A DNA stretch of 64,000 bases from UBA699 sp050261915 (GTDB taxonomy: Bacteria; Bacillota; Clostridia; Clostridiales; Clostridiaceae). Both the position numbers and the translations under genes were made by a program. Shown here piece by piece: positions 57,663 to 64,000 of this stretch. The number at the start of each line of letters is the position of its first letter. Within the stretch, counting starts at the first letter, position 1. The notes under the pieces are model-generated. The model searched no databases, was not told where the DNA came from, and was given only the letters and a program-made list of their open reading frames with translations. Location: the NCBI GenBank assembly GCA_050261915.1, contig JBLNDT010000089.1, positions 1-64,000 on the forward strand, given 5' to 3'.

Positions 57663-57834
57663 AAAGAGAGTGGGAGAAAGGTGGGAGCCCATATATACAG
57701 GTATTGAAACTCATCCTTGAGCTGCAGGCTGAATAAAGTAAGCTGAGCCGGTGTAAATACCGTTATTTTAATTGAGTTATAAATTGGGTGGTACCGCGAC
57801 AGACTTTTCGCCCCAGGGAAAGGTCTGTTTTTTT
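57663..57834 (+). promoter_or_regulatory. second tandem T-box of the ilv operon, specifier CTC (Leu)
   Basis: A near copy of the first element, 229 bases further on: AAAGAGAGTGGG, specifier CTC at 57710-57712 followed by ATCC, T-box at 57785-57798, terminator ending at 57827 with seven T. No second promoter is obvious between the two, so both must be antiterminated in series. Confidence 0.9.
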
Positions 57835-57896
57835 ATGTTTATTATTTTTACTTGGCCAGTGAAAATTAATTATAAATTATTTTAGGAGGAATTGAA

Positions 57897-58892
57897 ATGG
57901 CAAAAATGTATTACGAAAAGGATGCTGATTTTAATTTATTTACAGAAAAAAAGGTTGCAATAATAGGTTACGGAAGTCAGGGACATGCACATGCACTAAA
58001 TCTAAAGGAAAGTGGTGCTGAGGTCCTAGTTGGATTATATAAAGGAAGCAAATCATGGAAAATTGCAGAGGATGCAGGGCTTAAAGTGTATGAAGTAAAG
58101 GAAGCAGCGTCTATGGCTGATTTTATAATGATACTATTACCAGATGAAAAACAACCCTTTGTTTACAGGGAAAGTATTGAACCGGTTCTTAAGGAAGGTA
58201 AGGCTTTGATATTTGCACACGGTTTTAATATTCACTATGGTCAGATTAAACCGCCAGCTGATATTGATGTTTTTATGGTAGCTCCTAAAGGACCAGGTCA
58301 TACCGTAAGAAGTCAGTATACAGAGGGGAGAGGTGTACCTTGTCTAATTGCAGTTCACCAGGATTACACCGGGAAAGCAAAGGAATATGCATTAGCTTAT
58401 GCAAAGGGTATTGGCGGATCCAGGGCTGGTGTTCTTGAAACCACATTCAAGGAAGAAACCGAAACTGATTTATTTGGAGAACAAGCTGTTCTCTGCGGTG
58501 GTGTATCAGAGTTAATCAAGGCGGGATTTAAAACCTTGGTGGACGCAGGATATCAGCCGGAAAGTGCATATTTTGAGTGTATGCACGAAATGAAGCTTAT
58601 AGTAGACCTTATGAATGAAGGGGGCTTAAGCTATATGCGATATTCAATAAGCGATACCGCTGAATACGGTGATTATGTAAGCGGGAAAAGAGTTATAACT
58701 GAAGAAAGCGTTAATGGTATGAAAACCATATTAAATGAAATACAGGATGGTACCTTTGCAAGAAACTGGTTGGTGGAAAACCAGGTAAACAGGCCATTTT
58801 TCAATGCTGTAAGAAATATGGAAAAAAATCAGCAAATTGAAGAGGTTGGCAAAGAATTAAGAAAAATGATGCCATGGGTAAAAAATAAGTAG
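57897..58892 (+). CDS. ilvC: ketol-acid reductoisomerase
   Basis: IlvC isomerises and reduces acetohydroxy acids in valine, isoleucine and leucine synthesis. The 331-residue class I enzyme has VAIIGYGSQGHAHALNL near 18, the cofactor loop YKGSKSWKIAEDAG near 47, KGPGHTVRSQY near 132, and the magnesium ligands in ETETDLFGEQAVLCGG near 188. TAGGAGGAA precedes the ATG. It comes first in ilvC-ilvB-ilvN, an unusual but known order. Confidence 0.97.
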   Translation: MAKMYYEKDADFNLFTEKKVAIIGYGSQGHAHALNLKESGAEVLVGLYKGSKSWKIAEDAGLKVYEVKEAASMADFIMILLPDEKQPFVYRESIEPVLKEGKALIFAHGFNIHYGQIKPPADIDVFMVAPKGPGHTVRSQYTEGRGVPCLIAVHQDYTGKAKEYALAYAKGIGGSRAGVLETTFKEETETDLFGEQAVLCGGVSELIKAGFKTLVDAGYQPESAYFECMHEMKLIVDLMNEGGLSYMRYSISDTAEYGDYVSGKRVITEESVNGMKTILNEIQDGTFARNWLVENQVNRPFFNAVRNMEKNQQIEEVGKELRKMMPWVKNK

Positions 58893-58906
58893 TGGGAGGC
58901 AGAGCA

Positions 58907-60520
58907 ATGAAAGTTTCCGAAGCAATAGTAAAATGTTTAAAAGAAGAAAATGTTAAAGTTGTATTTGGATATCCTGGAGCAACTGTAGTGCCCCTATACC
59001 AAGCCTTAAAAGAATCTGATATAAAACATATTTTAGTGAGGCATGAACAGGCAGCAGGACATTGTGCCAGCGGCTATGCCAGGGCTTTGGAAACCGCAGG
59101 AGTTTGTATAGCTACATCCGGGCCAGGTGCAACAAATCTTATTACTGCTATAGCTACAGCCTACATGGATTCAATACCCCTTGTGGCAATTACAGGCCAG
59201 GTAAGATCAAATCTCATTGGAAAGGATGTATTTCAAGAGGCGGATGTAAAGGGTGCTACTGATTCCTTTACCAAACACAATTATCTTGTAGAAGACCCAA
59301 AGGATATACCAAGGATTATAAAAGAAGCCTTTTATATAGCTAAAACCGGAAGACCAGGACCTGTTTTAATAGATATTCCTGTTAATATTCAGCAGGAAGA
59401 AATTGATTTTTACTATCCAAAAGAAGTGAATATAAGAGGATATAAGCCAACTGTAAACGGACATAAGGGGCAGATAAAAAAGGCATTAGAGGCATTGAAA
59501 AACTGTAAAAGACCACTAATATGTGTAGGGGGCGGAGTTATTTCAAGCGGTGCAAAGAACGAGCTTCAGGAATTTGTTAACAAAGCTGAAATACCTGTAG
59601 TTCATACCTTGATGGGAAAGGACGGGATAAATCAGGACAACGATTTTTACCTGGGGTTAATAGGTTCTCACGGTTTTCCAAATGCCAATAAAGCAGTTTC
59701 TGAAGCTGATATGCTTATTCTACTTGGAACAAGGATAGCAGACAGAGCTACTGCTGGTTCAAAATTTGCAAAGGATGCAGAAATAATTCATATTGACATA
59801 GATCCGGCGGAAATAGGTAAAAATCTTGGTCCAACAATTCCTGTGGTTGGGGACTTGAAAAATATACTTACTGAAATGATTAATGAAATTGAACCGGTGA
59901 CTTCAAAAGCTTGGACTGAAGATTTAATCAATATGAAAAAAGCTCAATTTGATTCAAGGGGTGTTGAAGGAAAGGCTGACCCAAAGGTTATTTTGAATAT
60001 CTTATCTAAAATAGCAGAGGAGGATGCAATTTTAACAGCAGATGTGGGACAAAATCAGATATGGAGTGCCAGAAATTACAGCATAGTAAGTAAAAGGAAC
60101 TTCTTTACCTCTGGTGGACTTGGAACCATGGGTTATTCCATTCCAGCTGCAACTGGTGCCAAAATAGCATCCCCAAAAAGACAGGTTATTGCAGTTATGG
60201 GGGATGGGGGCTTCCAAATGAGTATGTTTGAATTAGGAACAATTGCAGAATATGGGATTAAACTTATTATACTTTTATTTAATAATTCAGGACTTGGAAT
60301 GGTTAGAGAAATACAAAAAAACACATATGGAAGCGATAACTATTATGGTGTGAACATAAAGAATAATCCAGACTTTGTGAAGATTGCAGAAGCTTATGGA
60401 TTACATGGTAAAAAGGTATATTTTAATGAAGAATTTGAATCAGTATTTAAGGATGCGTTAGATAGTGAAGGAACATTTATCATTGAATGTGTTGTTGAAC
60501 CTGAATTAGGAACATTTTAG
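58907..60520 (+). CDS. ilvB: acetolactate synthase large subunit
   Basis: A ThDP- and FAD-dependent enzyme that makes acetolactate/acetohydroxybutyrate. The 537 residues contain the ThDP-activating glutamate in LVRHEQAAGHCASGYAR near 44, GPGATNLITAIATAYMDS, FAD-region segments, and the ThDP-binding GDGGFQMSMFELGT...NN stretch near 430-455. With the ACT subunit next door it is the biosynthetic (AHAS) form rather than catabolic AlsS. The ATG at 58907 follows GGGAGG; a GTG at 58892 overlaps the ilvC stop. Confidence 0.95.
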   Translation: MKVSEAIVKCLKEENVKVVFGYPGATVVPLYQALKESDIKHILVRHEQAAGHCASGYARALETAGVCIATSGPGATNLITAIATAYMDSIPLVAITGQVRSNLIGKDVFQEADVKGATDSFTKHNYLVEDPKDIPRIIKEAFYIAKTGRPGPVLIDIPVNIQQEEIDFYYPKEVNIRGYKPTVNGHKGQIKKALEALKNCKRPLICVGGGVISSGAKNELQEFVNKAEIPVVHTLMGKDGINQDNDFYLGLIGSHGFPNANKAVSEADMLILLGTRIADRATAGSKFAKDAEIIHIDIDPAEIGKNLGPTIPVVGDLKNILTEMINEIEPVTSKAWTEDLINMKKAQFDSRGVEGKADPKVILNILSKIAEEDAILTADVGQNQIWSARNYSIVSKRNFFTSGGLGTMGYSIPAATGAKIASPKRQVIAVMGDGGFQMSMFELGTIAEYGIKLIILLFNNSGLGMVREIQKNTYGSDNYYGVNIKNNPDFVKIAEAYGLHGKKVYFNEEFESVFKDALDSEGTFIIECVVEPELGTF

Positions 60521-60536
60521 AAGGGAGGTCATTAAT

Positions 60537-61010
60537 GTGAATAAGTATGTTTTATCTATATTAGTAGAAAACCATTCAGGAGTATTAAGTAAAATCTCCG
60601 GTCTTTTCAGCAGAAGGGGTTATAATATTGACAGCCTCACTGTAGGAATCACAGATGACCCGAACTTGTCTAGAATGACTATTATGATAACTGGAGACGA
60701 GCAAATGCTTGAACAAATAAATAAGCAGCTAAACAAACTTGTGGATGTAATAAAAGTTCAGGAGCTTTCTCCTAAGGCTGTATGCAGGGAGTTGGCCTTG
60801 GTTAAAGTAAACAGCAATGCAGTAACACTGCCTCAAATTAAAGAGGCAGTAAATGTGTTCAGAGGCAGTATAGTCGATATGGACAGTAAAAGTCTTATGG
60901 TTGAGATAACTGGATATGAAGACAAGGTAACAGCCTTCATCGATTATGTAAGGCCTTTTGGTATAAAAGAAATTGTAAGAACCGGATTAACTGGACTTGA
61001 GAGAGGTTAG
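60537..61010 (+). CDS. ilvN: acetolactate synthase regulatory subunit
   Basis: IlvN binds valine and gives feedback control to IlvB. The 157 residues have an N-terminal ACT domain (YVLSILVENHSGVLSKISGLF, RRGYNIDSLTVG) and the family C-terminal domain (LALVKVN, FRGSIVDMD, YVRPFGIKEIVRTGL). The start is a GTG at 60537 nine bases after GGGAGG; an ATG two bases earlier is out of frame. It ends the T-box-controlled operon, with a terminator just after. Confidence 0.95.
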   Translation: MNKYVLSILVENHSGVLSKISGLFSRRGYNIDSLTVGITDDPNLSRMTIMITGDEQMLEQINKQLNKLVDVIKVQELSPKAVCRELALVKVNSNAVTLPQIKEAVNVFRGSIVDMDSKSLMVEITGYEDKVTAFIDYVRPFGIKEIVRTGLTGLERG

Positions 61011-61011
61011 A

Positions 61012-61049
61012 ATACAGGAGCCACTTTAAATAGGTGTCTCCTTATTTTT
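61012..61049. terminator. convergent terminator between ilvN and the helicase gene
   Basis: Stem AGGAG-C-CAC with GTG-T-CTCCT (one mismatch), then TTATTTTT. The helicase stop codon (61026-61028) falls in the loop. Confidence 0.7.
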
Positions 61050-63380
61050 CCAGAAATCATTTAAATTTTTCTTTAAGTCTTCAAGACTTTTAACTCTGGT
61101 ATTTGGAAACCATTCTTTAGGGAACAGCTCAAAATAACTATTGTTTGTAAATCTTTCATCAATAAGCAATATTATTCCCTTATCCGTTTCCGTTCTAATA
61201 ACCCTCCCTGCGGCTTGTAAAACTTTGTTCATTCCTGGATACATATATGAATATTCATATCCGCAGTTATTTTGCTTATTAAAATAATCCTTTATAATAT
61301 TTCTTTCAAAACAAATTTGAGGCAGACCAACTCCAACAATTATAGAGCCTATTAATCTATCATGTTTTAAATCTACGCCTTCAGAAAACAGTCCTCCAAG
61401 GACGCAAAAACCTAAAATCCCGGCACCAGGTTTGAAAAATTCCAAAAAATTATCTCTTTCTTCTTCTGTCATATTATTGGCTTGAATTATTGTATTAATA
61501 TCAGAATAAGCAGCTGTATATGTGGTATAAACATCTTTCATATAAGCGTAGGATGGGAAAAAAACAATGTAGTTCCCTTTGTGTTCATCAGCAACAGCCT
61601 TTATATACGATGCAATTTCTGAATAAGTTTTAGATCTATTATTATATTTAGTAGAAATATTATCAGCAATAATAAGTGATCTATTGTTTACATCAAAGGG
61701 TGAAGACAGCCTCATTTTGTAACTATCAATTCCTCCACCTAGTATTTTGGAAAAATAATCAATAGGGGTTAAGGTTGCTGAAAAGAATACGGCTGATTTA
61801 CCTCTTTTAATGGCTTCACTCAACATTAAAGATGGATCCAGACAAAACATTTTTATTTTAATATCCTCATTGCTGTTTTCTACATATGTAATATACCTTT
61901 CATCATAAAATTCTGCTATTCTTATAAATGTCAACGAATTAAAATACATTTCCAATAGCTTGTCATTAAGTTCGCCACCTTCATTTTTTACGAGGAATTG
62001 CTCAGCTTCACTTATAAATTTTTGAAGCAATGGGTATATATCCTTAGGCTCACTTTCAAGTATTAAATGACCTTCTAAGCAAAGCTTACGAATTGTTATA
62101 AAATAAGTGTTTAACTTACTTAAGGCTTTTGCAATTTTTGGTTCTTTATCTTTAATAATTTTCTTAAGCTCAAGTATTGGTTTTTTATACAACTCTGCTG
62201 AAAACATTTCCCTGGATCTGTCAACAAGGTTATGTGCCTCGTCAATTAGGAAGGTGTAATCCCCTAAATTATCAGAAAAAAATCTTTTTAAGCTAACTCT
62301 TGGATCAAATAAATAATTATAATCACATATTACGCAATCACACCAAAGAGTTAAATCTAAAGAAAACTCAAAAGGGCATATAGTATGTTTATAAGCATAA
62401 TTTTCTATAATATCTCTTGTTATTCTATTTTCATTGTTAATCAAATCAAGTATTGCAGCATTGACCCTATTAAAGTGACCCTTTGCAAATTCACAATATT
62501 CCGGATCACAAATAGATTTTTCCTTAAAACAAATTTTATCCTTGGCTGTAAGAGTAACTGATTTAAACTGAAGACCTTTCTCATGCATATTTAAAAAGGC
62601 TTCTTCCACAACTCCTCTAACTATAGTTTTGGCAGTAAGATAAAAAATTTTAGAGGTGAATCCACTTTCTATTGCCTTAATAGCTGGAAATAAGGTCGAA
62701 ATTGTTTTACCTATTCCTGTAGGAGCCTGTATAAATATTTTTTTATTTTGTGCAATAGTTCTATAAACTGAAACAGCCATTTCCCTCTGACCTTTCCTAT
62801 ACTCTTTAAAGGGAAAGTCAAGTGAATTAATGGAACTATCTCTTATAGGAATCCAGTTACTTGTTAAGCTTGCCCAAATCAAGTACTTATCAATTAATTC
62901 AAAAAAGAAATTTTTAAGTTCCATGTAATTAAATTTTTTAATAAATTTCTTTATTTCATTTGTTTCTATCTGAAAATAAGTAAGTTGAACGTCAATAAAT
63001 TCAAGATTATTTTGTTCACAGTAAATAAAGGCATAGCATTTAGCTTGTGCCCAGTGTGTATGGTTATGATTTTCTTCAATATTTTCTATTTTTGAAACAG
63101 TTGTTTTTATTTCATCGATTATATTGCCATTATCATTAGATATTACTCCATCCGCTCGTCCTTCTATAAGGAATTTAAATGACATATATTCAACTGAATA
63201 TTTTAAAACTACTTCCTTTGTATACCCATTATCTTTATTTTCTTTTTGAATTTTCTGATGAGCCTTAGTGCCCTCTAATGCTCTGGAATTGCCAATAAAT
63301 TGAGAATTTATATCACCAGAACGAAGGACGAATTCCACCAGATTCCTAACAGATATACATATTTCTTTATTATTATTCAT
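61026..63380 (-). CDS. PD-(D/E)XK nuclease fused to XPD/DinG-type DNA helicase
   Basis: The 784 residues start with a Cas4/RecB-like nuclease domain: EGTKAHQ (His41), EGRADGV (Asp77), DEIKT (Glu90, Lys92) and QAKCYAF (Gln112, Tyr116). A superfamily 2 helicase follows: Walker A APTGIGKTIS (Lys225), four cysteines at 284, 291, 296 and 335 spaced like the Fe-S site of XPD/DinG, FLIDEAHNL, FFSATLTP, GGLFSEGVDL and QAAGRVIRTETD. It should unwind and cut DNA, probably in repair. AAAGGTTG precedes the ATG. It is a single gene convergent with the ilv operon. Confidence 0.88.
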   Translation of the reverse strand: MNNNKEICISVRNLVEFVLRSGDINSQFIGNSRALEGTKAHQKIQKENKDNGYTKEVVLKYSVEYMSFKFLIEGRADGVISNDNGNIIDEIKTTVSKIENIEENHNHTHWAQAKCYAFIYCEQNNLEFIDVQLTYFQIETNEIKKFIKKFNYMELKNFFFELIDKYLIWASLTSNWIPIRDSSINSLDFPFKEYRKGQREMAVSVYRTIAQNKKIFIQAPTGIGKTISTLFPAIKAIESGFTSKIFYLTAKTIVRGVVEEAFLNMHEKGLQFKSVTLTAKDKICFKEKSICDPEYCEFAKGHFNRVNAAILDLINNENRITRDIIENYAYKHTICPFEFSLDLTLWCDCVICDYNYLFDPRVSLKRFFSDNLGDYTFLIDEAHNLVDRSREMFSAELYKKPILELKKIIKDKEPKIAKALSKLNTYFITIRKLCLEGHLILESEPKDIYPLLQKFISEAEQFLVKNEGGELNDKLLEMYFNSLTFIRIAEFYDERYITYVENSNEDIKIKMFCLDPSLMLSEAIKRGKSAVFFSATLTPIDYFSKILGGGIDSYKMRLSSPFDVNNRSLIIADNISTKYNNRSKTYSEIASYIKAVADEHKGNYIVFFPSYAYMKDVYTTYTAAYSDINTIIQANNMTEEERDNFLEFFKPGAGILGFCVLGGLFSEGVDLKHDRLIGSIIVGVGLPQICFERNIIKDYFNKQNNCGYEYSYMYPGMNKVLQAAGRVIRTETDKGIILLIDERFTNNSYFELFPKEWFPNTRVKSLEDLKKNLNDFWKNKETPI

Positions 63381-63449
63381 TATTTCAACCTTTAACCTAT
63401 TTAGTTTATCATATAAATTTTAATCTAAATATTTGATTAAGTATAGTAT

Positions 63450-64000
63450 CTATTGAATAATTCTTCTTACTGAAATAATCCTGCTTTGCCAATAAGAGGT
63501 AGTAATATCGGTTACCTTTACTGTATCACCAGTTTTAGGACTGTGTATCATTTTTCCATCTCCAATATATATTCCAACATGGGATACTAACCCGTTTTGA
63601 TCAATTGAAAAAATTATTAAATCTCCTGGCTGAATATTATTCATGTATACTTGAGTTCCTTCAGCTGCTTGATCTTTAGATATTCTTGGAAGGATATAAC
63701 CGGCTTTGCCAAATACATATTGAGTGAACCCAGAGCAATCAAAACCTCCATCACTTGGAGTGCTTCCACCCCAAACATAAGGCATTCCAATAAGGCTAAA
63801 AGCAGTGTTCAGTACCAAGTCAATTTTTTGCTGTGCTATGGTGGGCTCCTCTGCAAGGCTTACATATAAATTGCTGACCCAGCCTATTCTACCGTCGCTT
63901 AGCATTATTTCAACCCAACTGCCTGATTTACCTATAACTTTAATTTTATTTCCATACCATAAAGCGTGAATAATGCTGTAGCTTGTTCCTGGACCGCTTC
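63450..64000 (-). CDS. SH3b-NlpC/P60 cell-wall hydrolase, N-terminus cut by window edge
   Basis: The frame stays open to the right edge, so the start is outside. The visible part begins with a bacterial SH3 domain (SGPGTSYSIIHALWYG, then GSWVEIMLSDGRIGWVS), followed by an NlpC/P60 peptidase with the catalytic cysteine in GGFDCSGFTQYVFG, the histidine in VSHVGIYIGDG and a HSPKTGD end. Such enzymes cut D-glutamyl-diaminopimelate bonds in peptidoglycan. An internal ATG at 63905 lies inside the SH3 domain and is not the real start. An upstream signal peptide is expected but not visible. Confidence 0.92.
   Translation of the reverse strand, partial: SGPGTSYSIIHALWYGNKIKVIGKSGSWVEIMLSDGRIGWVSNLYVSLAEEPTIAQQKIDLVLNTAFSLIGMPYVWGGSTPSDGGFDCSGFTQYVFGKAGYILPRISKDQAAEGTQVYMNNIQPGDLIIFSIDQNGLVSHVGIYIGDGKMIHSPKTGDTVKVTDITTSYWQSRIISVRRIIQ

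Noticed and set aside
63651..63869. 72-codon plus-strand frame in the NlpC/P60 gene
   Set aside because: Antisense to a conserved catalytic domain and without translation signals.
1..64000. Search for CRISPR arrays, insertion sequences, attachment sites, rRNA and tRNA genes
   Set aside because: No regularly spaced repeats, transposase-like proteins, terminal inverted repeats or tRNA-like cloverleaf ends were seen by eye. A tRNA scan would be needed to exclude short RNA genes fully.

Overview
The window is 64 kb of AT-rich, tightly packed chromosome from an endospore-forming Clostridium (sensu stricto) or a close relative. The evidence is low GC, strong AGGAGG-type ribosome binding sites with many TTG/GTG starts, T-box leaders, spoIIGA-sigE-sigG and sigK, and a gene order (alaS-ireB-ruvX-fur-rnj-typA-mltG ... 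sigK-pilT-ftsA-ftsZ-spoIIGA-sigE-sigG ... phoPR) that, from memory, resembles Clostridium acetobutylicum. No prophage, insertion sequence, CRISPR array, rRNA or tRNA gene was recognised. Most of the window is core genome.

Layout. 0-5 kb: proline and arginine synthesis, with argC-proB-proA on the minus strand diverging from argB-argD around a shared region with two palindromes. 5-18 kb: degV, then the histidine operon hisZ-G-D-B-H-A-F-I-E, an AEC-family transporter, a PHP histidinol-phosphatase, an unknown membrane protein, rarA and a convergent HisC-like aminotransferase that supplies the step missing from the operon. 18-21.5 kb: iscR-iscS-iscU, a PRC-barrel protein and an AI-2E permease. 21.5-33 kb: T-box-controlled alaS, ireB, ruvX, a DUF1292 protein, fur, RNase J, a UPF0342 protein, typA, mltG, a TrmR-like methyltransferase and a U32 protein (probable tRNA wobble-uridine modification).

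33-43 kb is a division and sporulation block: a transpeptidase-type PBP, an uninterrupted sigK with a prosequence, pilT, ftsA-ftsZ, spoIIGA-sigE-sigG, ymxH and nrdR. Between pilT and ftsA, on the opposite strand, lies a self-contained unit with its own promoter and terminator. It encodes two very small unrecognised peptides. 43-54 kb: pgeF, phoP-phoR-phoU, a DUF47-pit phosphate transporter pair behind a PhoP-box-like repeat cluster, a PDZ/radical-SAM DUF512 protein with der, gpsA, glyA and two tandem small polar proteins. 54-57.4 kb: an ErcA-type iron alcohol dehydrogenase overlaps a PAS-PAS-GGDEF-HD-GYP sensor, behind a perfect Spo0A box and a sigma-A-type promoter. 57.4-64 kb: two tandem T-boxes, both apparently reading a CTC leucine codon, precede ilvC-ilvB-ilvN. 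Then come a nuclease-helicase fusion and a truncated SH3-NlpC/P60 hydrolase.

The most interesting points are the two-peptide unit at 36.7-37.0 kb, the Spo0A-box/ErcA/c-di-GMP module at 54.2-57.4 kb, two genes that seem to start at ATT codons (20568 and 27779), the tandem Leu T-boxes, and sporulation-type promoter matches upstream of sigG and sigK. Family assignments rest on motifs read by eye; no database search was run.
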